A stretch of DNA of 32,230 nucleotides, taken from assembly GCA_008931825.1 (NCBI GenBank), contig QXVZ01003089.1:1-32230 (forward strand). The letters run 5' to 3'. Under the pieces are notes generated by a model. That model was not told where the DNA came from, did not search any database, and worked only from the letters and a program-made list of their open reading frames with translations. The stretch is from Phallusia fumigata. Lineage: Eukaryota > Chordata > Ascidiacea > Phlebobranchia > Ascidiidae. A program made the position numbers and the translations under genes. Shown here in pieces: positions 30,501 to 32,230 of the stretch (position 1 is its first letter; each line of letters starts with the position of its first letter).

Positions 30501-32230
30501 ATGCCAAGGAAGCCTGAATAAACTTATTGGTTTACTAGACCTTAATGCCACCATTGTAAAACTTCGATTTAAATATTCAAATTCAATATAAAAGCAAAAA
30601 GCCAATAACGATTTTGTGAGCTGCAGACAGTGCACACTGTTTCGACCTGTAAATCAGTGCAGCTGGTGACAGGACATTGGCCGTTTAGGCTAGTGTAGCC
30701 AAATAACGGCACTCCAGTTTGTACGGCAGCGTTTTCAAGTCCTAGGTGCCCTCTTGAAAAATTCAAATTAACAAACAGAAAAAAAACTTGTTTGATATGT
30801 GAAAATACAGAAACTCAACCTAATCAGTGTATCGTTATCTGCTCACAGGTACACGATCTGCACGTTCCATGTACTCCCAACTTCACTTTTGCTGATTTCC
30901 TTTCCAAACCGACGCAAACTAGGGAATGGAACATCCAGGGTCTGCCCTCCGATGCTTTCTCGACTGAAAACGGAGTGATTGTGAACCGTGGCAACAGGTA
31001 CATTGACCAAAACAACGCATCACAAGCCTGCACATCTAAAACAGCACAAGGGCCACAACACTGTATATTTTGTGGCGCATGCTAGCGTTGTTGTATATTT
31101 AAACTGTGACAGTCAAAGCGTCGAATAATAAGAAAATTTAAGGTATTTTTACACCAAAAGTGGGGTTACTGAATACTTTTTCATAATAGTGTCGAATGCA
31201 TACATTTGCATTTTTTGTTTGAATATAAATACTTTCAAAACATTTTGTCGGCCGCATTAATAGCTTGTGCAAGCCTGACTTGTTGCCATGTATCATGTTA
31301 AAATAAAGCATGTGATTTTGAACTAATTAAACATACGAAGCAGGCAAAAAGGTGCCATTTAGCGCTTAGGTCCGCTTTCGGAGACAAGGGGTCTTCGGTC
31401 AATTGGGAACTTGGTTATTAACCAATACTAACCGCAGATGGCCACTGATGGTGGATCCACAAGGGCAAGCGATAAAATGGATCAAAAACATGGAGGGATC
31501 AAGGGGACTGAAGATCATAGATCTGCAACAGCATGATTACTTGAGGACTTTGGAGAACAGCGTCCAGTTTGGTTCTCCCGTCCTCCTCCAGAACGTCCAG
31601 GAAGAGCTTGATCCTTCCCTTGCTCCTATACTTAATAAAGCTATNCCGTCCTCCTCCAGAACGTCCAGGAAGAGCTTGATCCTTCCCTTGCTCCTATACT
31701 TAATAAAGCTATCACTAAAGTCGGTGAGTTGATTGAGTGTGTATACTTGAGGGTAGGAATTGGCTCAGCCGAGTCAGTACCTGAGTACTTGTTAATCTTA
31801 GTATCGACATAAAGACAGATCATATATTAACAGTACAAAAGTTAACACAAGACAGCCTAGAAGCAACAGTAACTGGACTAATGTTAACACAGAATAAATT
31901 CGTTTAAACATCGAATACTTGTGCGCAAAGGTTTTAATAAGCCTGAGTTGCAACACGAGAATCATGAAACATTTTCCCTGTAATTGGCGATTTTTATGAC
32001 ACAAACGTACCCCACCCTAACCAAAAGGTAAAAATTGTCGTTTTTTCAATTTAAAAAATGTAACGATTGTTTTTACGTCAAAAGTTCGTGTCTTTTTGGA
32101 TTACGAGATTCAACATTCAATATGTTTGAAATTTTATTGTTGCTTTTTTGTTTATGTTTTATTTTTATCTGTCGCACTACTAGGCGGGCGAATGTTGATC
32201 AAACTCGGTGACAAGGAAGTCGAATACAAC
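9361..32230 (+). CDS. DNAH2: Axonemal dynein heavy chain 2, AAA1 to AAA5 portion (31 exons, partial at both ends)
   Basis: This is the motor part of an inner-arm (I1/f) dynein heavy chain of cilia and flagella, which turns ATP hydrolysis into sliding of doublet microtubules. The spliced exons give about 1,629 codons with matching phases at every junction except those spoiled by Ns. Order: AAA1 ([16 protein letters not shown]), AAA2 (GQSGSGKS), AAA3 ([18 protein letters not shown]), AAA4 (GIGGSGRQS), stalk helix 1, microtubule-binding tip, end of stalk helix 2, start of AAA5. Across the exons the protein follows my recollection of vertebrate DNAH2 more closely than other DNAH types. Missing: the whole stem and linker 5' of 9361, the second stalk helix (N at 30037), and everything after mid-AAA5. 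Exon 30 holds a duplicated 67 bp piece at an N. Introns at 11088-11502, 15871-16546, 18679-19048, 20683-21178, 21949-22588, 25182-25544, 25678-26118, 30338-30848, 30998-31437 and 31724-32183 hold nothing I recognise. Confidence 0.95.
9970..10104. repeat. Small AT-rich element with nested inverted segments
   Basis: Intronic block with repeated TCTAGAATAGC and GAATCC/ATTCGA segments in both orientations, ending near CATCCCTACTATAG. Its right end recurs in inverse at 5968-6020. It looks like a MITE or nested MITE without coding capacity. Confidence 0.5.
10220..10370 (+). CDS. DNAH2: DNAH2 window exon 2: AAA1 P-loop
   Basis: It carries the AAA1 Walker A motif GPAGTGKT, the main ATP-hydrolysis site of the motor, followed by [19 protein letters not shown] and [10 protein letters not shown]. 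The acceptor is CCACAG and the donor CAG/GTTATC. The antisense open frame over this exon is a shadow. Confidence 0.96.
10481..10732. repeat. 20-bp minisatellite with TGACGTCA palindromes
   Basis: About 13 units of 19-20 bp of the form GTGACGYYAAAANNCCCTCA, in the intron after window exon 2. Neighbouring units alternate between GTGACGTCAAAA and GTGACGCTAAAA types, hinting at a 40-bp higher-order period. Three units contain the perfect palindrome TGACGTCA (10522-10529, 10562-10569, 10700-10707), the consensus CRE/ATF binding site. Confidence 0.9.
10907..11087 (+). CDS. DNAH2: DNAH2 window exon 3: AAA1 Walker B
   Basis: It starts [19 protein letters not shown], with the Walker B acidic pair in CFDEFN, and ends in [12 protein letters not shown], the sensor-I region. 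The last codon (Gly) is split in phase 1 with the next exon. Confidence 0.96.
11503..11630 (+). CDS. DNAH2: DNAH2 window exon 4: AAA1 sensor region
   Basis: It encodes [20 protein letters not shown] and [20 protein letters not shown], nearly invariant in dyneins. Donor GTAAGT at 11631. The last 24 bases and the donor are repeated at 11974-11997 after an N; that second copy should not be counted as an exon. Confidence 0.96.
11607..11790. repeat. First copy of an identical 184-bp duplicate
   Basis: It covers the end of window exon 4, its donor, and intron sequence including a (CAAT)n run at about 11646-11670. It is identical to 11974-12157. Confidence 0.92.
11791..11972. other. 182-bp unique piece between the two 184-bp copies
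   Basis: It is found only between the copies and ends in an A run just before the N at 11973. It may be the alternative continuation of one haplotype or the true intron, or it may come from a misplaced contig end. No coding or repeat identity is seen. Confidence 0.5.
11974..12157. repeat. Second copy of the 184-bp duplicate, starting at an N
   Basis: It starts directly after the N at 11973 in the middle of the exon 4 coding sequence and matches 11607-11790 base for base. After it the intron continues with unrelated sequence (ATAACCAAG). It is most simply an overlap not merged at a contig join. Confidence 0.92.
12608..12726. mobile_element. Fold-back SINE piece (inverted tail, then forward body end)
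   Basis: The reverse complement of the SINE tail (GGCCAACGATAACGGC, CATATATGATCA, CGCCAGGCCTG) is followed at about 12699 by the forward body end (TGCAGGCCTGGCGTAATGTGA). It has the same order as the copy at 7675-7846. It lies in the intron before window exon 5. Confidence 0.6.
12805..12957 (+). CDS. DNAH2: DNAH2 window exon 5: end of AAA1 / linker to AAA2
   Basis: It encodes [20 protein letters not shown] and [20 protein letters not shown], the helical small domain of AAA1. Acceptor TGTGTAG; donor GAG/GTGATT. Exactly 51 codons in phase 0. Confidence 0.95.
13448..13592. mobile_element. Palindromic MITE with degenerate hairpin core
   Basis: The ends are inverted repeats of about 27 bp: left AGCTTAATT followed by AACTGCCAGAGA, right TCTCTGACAGTT followed by GAATTAAGCT. 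The spacer has GTGATGATGACAACAACG and GGAACGTTTGCATT, a degenerate form of the core shared by eight sites in the window. Half-copies of its end and core lie at about 15506-15590, 20267-20390, 29065-29150 and 29900-29995. Confidence 0.7.
13662..13787 (+). CDS. DNAH2: DNAH2 window exon 6: AAA1-AAA2 junction
   Basis: It encodes [20 protein letters not shown], then [13 protein letters not shown] and PVIDYGK. 42 codons in phase 0, acceptor ATTTAG, donor GTATGA. Confidence 0.95.
13929..14046. mobile_element. Inverted-repeat element with TTGGGCCAA-type arms
   Basis: The left arm 13929-13977 and right arm 14000-14046 are imperfect inverted copies (left TTAAAGATATGTTGGCCCAA, right TTGGGCCAATAAACCTTTAA), separated by about 22 bp. 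A third arm-like piece lies at about 14155-14210 in the same sense as the right arm. Between them, at 14101-14127, is one copy of the hairpin core. Confidence 0.65.
14493..14711 (+). CDS. DNAH2: DNAH2 window exon 7: AAA2 P-loop
   Basis: It encodes [20 protein letters not shown] and the AAA2 Walker A motif GQSGSGKS (a Ser in the last position in place of the more usual Thr), then [15 protein letters not shown] and GYNVVR. AAA2 of dyneins binds ATP structurally. 73 codons, acceptor TTTCAG, donor AGG/GTGCGT. Confidence 0.95.
15506..15590. repeat. Half-copy of the palindromic MITE
   Basis: It begins like the left end at 13457 (ACTGCCAGAGAAC) and ends with the reverse complement of the core (ATTGTCATCATCAGC). 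The stem bases are degenerate in this copy. It lies just before window exon 8. Confidence 0.55.
15616..15870 (+). CDS. DNAH2: DNAH2 window exon 8: AAA2 Walker B region
   Basis: The longest exon without an assembly insert (85 codons). It encodes [19 protein letters not shown], then [35 protein letters not shown] and [25 protein letters not shown] is the AAA2 Walker B equivalent. Confidence 0.96.
16547..16687 (+). CDS. DNAH2: DNAH2 window exon 9: AAA2 arginine finger
   Basis: It encodes [20 protein letters not shown] and [20 protein letters not shown]. The [10 protein letters not shown] segment carries the Arg that reaches into the AAA1 site. It ends in a lysine-rich QKKKQK with donor GTTGGT. 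Confidence 0.95.
17212..17464. repeat. A-rich tandem repeat with a 72-bp unit
   Basis: A 72-bp unit starting AAATAGTAACAGTGAAAG at 17221 is repeated exactly at 17293, followed by shorter decayed units, each with the AAATAGTAA start and the TTTCAATCTTACTTT end. The minus-strand open frame over it is low complexity, not a gene. It lies in the intron before window exon 10. Confidence 0.88.
17558..17716 (+). CDS. DNAH2: DNAH2 window exon 10: end of AAA2
   Basis: It encodes [20 protein letters not shown], then [20 protein letters not shown] and LAVPENG. 53 codons, acceptor ACGCAG, donor GTAAGT. Confidence 0.95.
17945..18110. mobile_element. Long hairpin (arms about 65 bp, loop about 35 bp)
   Basis: Left arm 17945-18012 and right arm 18048-18110 are close inverted repeats; both contain the GCAAGTCATTTACCC / GGGTAAATGACTTGC pair and TATATATTTCGC / GCGAAATATATA next to the loop. 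The inner 18013-18047 is unique. It is probably a small fold-back MITE; transcribed as intron RNA it would fold into a long hairpin. Confidence 0.8.
18526..18678 (+). CDS. DNAH2: DNAH2 window exon 11: start of AAA3
   Basis: It encodes [20 protein letters not shown], then [20 protein letters not shown] and [10 protein letters not shown]. 51 codons, phase 0, donor GTAAAA. Confidence 0.95.
19049..19140 (+). CDS. DNAH2: DNAH2 window exon 12: AAA3
   Basis: A short 92-bp exon encoding [20 protein letters not shown] and [10 protein letters not shown]. It ends after AA of an Asn codon (phase 2) at donor GTGAGC, matching the T that opens the next exon. Confidence 0.95.
19253..19560. mobile_element. 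hAT-like non-autonomous element
   Basis: The left end CAGGGGTGGGCAA is the classic terminal sequence of many hAT elements. Near the right end the GGGCTGTATGTGACCCGG stretch and GTACAATGCC resemble the usual hAT right end, but the last bases are decayed. There is no coding frame. It lies in the intron before window exon 13. Confidence 0.6.
19668..19866 (+). CDS. DNAH2: DNAH2 window exon 13: AAA3 P-loop
   Basis: It encodes [20 protein letters not shown] and the AAA3 Walker A GPVGTGKT, then [14 protein letters not shown] and INMSSQ. AAA3 is the regulatory nucleotide site of dyneins. Acceptor TTCCAG, donor GTACGT. Confidence 0.96.
19936..20115 (+). mobile_element. tRNA-derived SINE copy
   Basis: TGGCTAAATTGG (19936-19947) fits a pol III A box and GTGGGTTCGAATCCCAC (19977-19993) is a perfect T-arm with the B box. 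After it comes the body seen at 24091-24283, ending in TTGTAGGCCTGGCGTA and GTTGTCGTTGG. It lies 70 bp after the donor of window exon 13, same strand as the gene. It is not a tRNA gene: no acceptor stem or anticodon arm is kept. Confidence 0.75.
20267..20390. repeat. Half-copy of the palindromic MITE with hairpin core
   Basis: CCAGAGAGCTTGTCTACAATG (start like the MITE end, changed) is followed at 20345-20374 by the core: CTGATGATG, stem GACA/TGTT, then GAAACG. The stem keeps pairing through a G-T pair. Confidence 0.55.
20458..20682 (+). CDS. DNAH2: DNAH2 window exon 14: AAA3 Walker B
   Basis: It encodes [20 protein letters not shown], the Walker B segment [14 protein letters not shown], and [19 protein letters not shown]. 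75 codons in phase 0, donor GTATGT. Confidence 0.96.
21179..21283 (+). CDS. DNAH2: DNAH2 window exon 15: AAA3
   Basis: It encodes [20 protein letters not shown] and [15 protein letters not shown], a segment conserved in axonemal dyneins. 35 codons, acceptor TTGCAG, donor GTAAGT. Confidence 0.95.
21465..21728. repeat. Minisatellite with a 21-23 bp unit
   Basis: About 11 degenerate units around ATCTTACAAAACTTACTCTAT, running almost up to the acceptor of window exon 16. The units are pyrimidine-poor, so the branch and tract for this acceptor must lie in the last ~35 bp. Confidence 0.85.
21760..21948 (+). CDS. DNAH2: DNAH2 window exon 16: AAA3
   Basis: It encodes [20 protein letters not shown], then [20 protein letters not shown] and [16 protein letters not shown]. 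63 codons, phase 0, donor GTAAAA. Confidence 0.95.
22589..22805 (+). CDS. DNAH2: DNAH2 window exon 17: AAA3-AAA4 link
   Basis: It encodes [20 protein letters not shown], then [16 protein letters not shown] and the conserved [12 protein letters not shown]. Ends in phase 1 with donor GTCAGT. Confidence 0.95.
22823..22935. repeat. Fragment of a small dispersed element
   Basis: AGGGTTACCAACCGTCC followed by alternating CAAAGGACAATCCTTTAG and TTGTCCTTTATT segments in both orientations. This is the kind of terminal sequence seen in small non-autonomous DNA elements, but I cannot name the family or define the right end. Confidence 0.4.
23368..23517 (+). CDS. DNAH2: DNAH2 window exon 18: start of AAA4
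   Basis: It encodes [20 protein letters not shown], then [14 protein letters not shown]. Both ends lie within codons (phase 1), matching the neighbours. Acceptor GTGCAG. Confidence 0.95.
23761..23928 (+). CDS. DNAH2: DNAH2 window exon 19: AAA4 P-loop
   Basis: It encodes [20 protein letters not shown] and the AAA4 P-loop GIGGSGRQS, in which Arg replaces the usual Lys as is common in axonemal dyneins. Then [18 protein letters not shown]. Donor GTACGT; preceded by a 243-bp intron, one of the shortest in the gene. Confidence 0.95.
23961..23990 (+). repeat. SINE head fragment with B box
   Basis: GTCGTGGGTTCGAATCCCAC, the pol III B box and T-arm, begins about 34 bp after the donor of window exon 19. 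No A box and no body follow (the next bases are AGATTTTTCTTG), so this is a broken piece. Confidence 0.65.
24091..24283 (+). mobile_element. tRNA-derived SINE copy with full tail
   Basis: B box GGTTCGAATCCCACC at about 24114-24128, then the body (GACTATGATTCGGTATAACG), the GGCCTGGCGTACTGTGATTC segment, CATATATGAGTATGCC, GTTATCGTTGGCC and the tail end GGGCAGATCCCA. It is the best full copy of the body and tail used to read the fold-back pieces at 7675 and 12608. A clear A box is missing. Confidence 0.7.
24396..24538 (+). CDS. DNAH2: DNAH2 window exon 20: AAA4 Walker B
   Basis: It encodes [20 protein letters not shown], with Walker B in VFLFTDTQ, then [19 protein letters not shown]. Acceptor TTTCAG, donor GTGAGA. 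Confidence 0.95.
24841..24930. mobile_element. Palindromic MITE with GGCA/TGCC hairpin core
   Basis: Left arm 24841-24873 (AAATCGACATG ... CAAACGTT) and right arm 24896-24930 (AACGTTTG ... CATGTCGATTT) form a near-perfect inverted repeat. The spacer is GATGGCATGAGTTATTGCCG: a stem GGCA (24877-24880) with TGCC (24889-24892), followed by GAAAACG. Confidence 0.75.
25024..25181 (+). CDS. DNAH2: DNAH2 window exon 21: AAA4
   Basis: It encodes [19 protein letters not shown] and [20 protein letters not shown], ending VGDTFR with the Arg codon split in phase 2. Acceptor TTCCAG, donor GTTAGT. Confidence 0.95.
25545..25677 (+). CDS. DNAH2: DNAH2 window exon 22: AAA4
   Basis: It encodes [20 protein letters not shown] then [16 protein letters not shown] and an acidic end GEGEE. 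The acceptor CTGAAG is weaker than others in the gene, but phase and homology require it. Confidence 0.94.
26119..26258 (+). CDS. DNAH2: DNAH2 window exon 23: end of AAA4 toward stalk
   Basis: It encodes [20 protein letters not shown], then [20 protein letters not shown]. The TPTNYLEL segment is the usual lead into the stalk. Acceptor ACACAG; donor GTAAGT after TC of a Ser codon. Confidence 0.95.
26440..26640. repeat. Possible small element with repeated CTTCCCGGGAAATT
   Basis: CTTCCCGGGAAATT occurs at 26475-26488 and again at 26603-26616, and the right end reads TTTTTTCTAACCCTGC. These features resemble small non-autonomous DNA elements, but no clean inverted ends were found. Confidence 0.3.
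26786..26915 (+). CDS. DNAH2: DNAH2 window exon 24: stalk helix 1, first part
   Basis: It encodes [20 protein letters not shown] then [20 protein letters not shown], a charged heptad pattern forming the first antiparallel coiled-coil helix of the stalk. Acceptor CTTCAG, donor AAG/GTACAA. Confidence 0.95.
27046..27160. repeat. Dispersed repeat copy containing a (C)20 run
   Basis: GTGAGCTGCAGACAGTGCAC to CACTCCAGTTTGT matches 30616-30724. In place of the GACCTGTAAATCAG-type middle of that copy there is an uninterrupted run of 20 Cs (27073-27092). An inverted copy of ACTCCAGTTTG lies at 27231-27241. Confidence 0.75.
27647..27844 (+). CDS. DNAH2: DNAH2 window exon 25: stalk helix 1, second part
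   Basis: It encodes [20 protein letters not shown] then [20 protein letters not shown] and [19 protein letters not shown], the rest of coiled-coil helix 1 up to the stalk tip. 66 codons, phase 0. Confidence 0.95.
28262..28302 (+). repeat. Degenerate duplicate of the exon 26 acceptor
   Basis: TAAAGTCATTACTTAT, TTGTAGGCCCTTGTAGCTC here closely matches the real acceptor and exon start at 28518-28553 (TAAAGTTATTACTTAC, TTGTAGGCCCTAGAAGCTC). The copy keeps the TAG acceptor, but the frame after it is soon closed. Confidence 0.7.
28540..28681 (+). CDS. DNAH2: DNAH2 window exon 26: microtubule-binding domain, first part
   Basis: It encodes [20 protein letters not shown] then [15 protein letters not shown] and [10 protein letters not shown], the conserved entry into the stalk tip that contacts the microtubule. 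Acceptor TTGTAG, donor phase 1 GTGTGT. Confidence 0.95.
29065..29150. repeat. Half-copy of the palindromic MITE (core on minus strand)
   Basis: GGCAGAGAACTGGTATGTAG resembles the MITE left end; at 29113-29143 the reverse complement reads CTGATGATG, GACA/TGTC stem, GAAACG. Between the AAA-stalk exons 26 and 27. Confidence 0.6.
29497..29603 (+). CDS. DNAH2: DNAH2 window exon 27: microtubule-binding domain, second part
   Basis: It encodes [20 protein letters not shown] then [16 protein letters not shown], the second half of the stalk tip. Donor GTATGA. The next expected segment (a PDIIGRVSLAAKSLC-like sequence and stalk helix 2) is absent before window exon 28. Confidence 0.95.
29900..29995. 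repeat. Half-copy of the palindromic MITE (degenerate core)
   Basis: ACTGATGATGTCAACAGCG, then TTGACACGTTTGCATTG and a right end AGCTCTCTGGCAGTTT that mirrors the left end at 29073. The GAAACG part reads GACACG here. Confidence 0.55.
30037..30037. other. Single N where the stalk helix 2 exon(s) should be
   Basis: An undetermined base in the 567-bp interval between window exons 27 and 28. About 100 residues conserved in all dynein heavy chains are missing here, so this N very probably stands for unassembled sequence. Confidence 0.85.
30171..30337 (+). CDS. DNAH2: DNAH2 window exon 28: end of stalk helix 2 into AAA5
   Basis: It encodes [20 protein letters not shown] then [20 protein letters not shown] and [10 protein letters not shown]. 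It opens in mid-codon after AAACAAG (needing a G from the unseen previous exon, giving the usual SGLAGEK). The ATG upstream at 30137 is in the intron and is not a start. Confidence 0.94.
30616..30724. repeat. Dispersed repeat copy without the C run
   Basis: It matches 27046-27160 from GTGAGCTGCAGACAGTGCAC to GGCACTCCAGTTTGT, with a normal mixed-sequence middle (TTCGACCTGTAAATCAG). It defines the likely ancestral form. Confidence 0.75.
30849..30997 (+). CDS. DNAH2: DNAH2 window exon 29: AAA5
   Basis: It encodes [20 protein letters not shown] then [20 protein letters not shown], very close to DNAH2 of other animals, ending RGN with a split Arg codon. Acceptor CACAG, donor GTACAT. Confidence 0.95.
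31438..31723 (+). CDS. DNAH2: DNAH2 window exon 30: AAA5, carrying a duplicated piece at an N
   Basis: It encodes [20 protein letters not shown], then [18 protein letters not shown] and [20 protein letters not shown]. Positions 31578-31644 are repeated identically at 31646-31712 around the N at 31645; the 68-bp surplus is not a multiple of three. Without it the exon is 218 bp, ends [10 protein letters not shown] in phase 1 at donor GTGAGT, and joins the next exon in frame. The duplication is most simply an assembly fault. Confidence 0.93.
31578..31712. repeat. Identical 67-bp duplicate flanking an N
   Basis: Both halves (31578-31644, 31646-31712) start CCGTCCTCCTCCAGAACG and end TTAATAAAGCTAT with no difference; the single base between is N. 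Confidence 0.95.
32184..32230 (+). CDS. DNAH2: DNAH2 window exon 31 (cut by window end): AAA5
   Basis: After CTACTAG it encodes [15 protein letters not shown], continuing the AAA5 sequence, and the window ends on a complete Asn codon. The rest of the exon lies outside. Confidence 0.93.

Overview
The window looks like animal nuclear DNA, most likely from a tunicate of the Ciona type. The evidence is AT-rich sequence, a compact gene with many 90-260 bp exons and introns of about 240-1,170 bp (all GT-AG), tRNA-derived short repeats, many small palindromic elements, and an intronless methyltransferase of a kind I recall as expanded in Ciona. The species is an inference.

Layout. 75-899 (minus strand) is a single-exon class I SAM-dependent methyltransferase. 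1021-3412 is a ~1.2 kb unit present twice in tandem with an N exactly at the junction. 3413-9360 holds no gene I can prove: it carries repeat fragments, one palindromic element (6601-6713) and one weak minus-strand ORF (4914-5183). From 9361 to the window end the + strand carries 31 exons of one large gene, the axonemal inner-arm dynein heavy chain DNAH2 (the I1/f-dynein 1-beta chain). The exons run without a phase error from the start of AAA1 through AAA2, AAA3, AAA4 and the stalk into AAA5. The stem-coding 5' part and the AAA6/C-terminal 3' part are not in the window.

Assembly state. The five single Ns (2218, 5222, 11973, 30037, 31645) are not ordinary ambiguous bases. Three sit exactly at the start of a repeated copy of flanking sequence (units of about 1.2 kb, 184 bp and 67 bp; the last two are identical copies). 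A fourth (30037) lies exactly where the exon or exons for the second stalk helix of the dynein are missing. They behave as collapsed gap markers or contig joins, so the dynein reads as broken at two places where it is probably intact in the animal.

Introns. They are rich in small repeats: SINE heads with a clear pol III B box, a fold-back arrangement of the SINE body and tail, hAT-like fragments, a 20-bp minisatellite containing TGACGTCA palindromes, a 21-23 bp minisatellite, and several perfect or near-perfect hairpins. The most striking pattern is a short core found at eight places in the window, roughly CTGATGATG-RCA...TGY-GAAACG. In several copies the flanking bases change together so that a small stem is kept, which recalls a hammerhead-ribozyme-like layout. 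It sits in the loop of otherwise unrelated palindromic elements.
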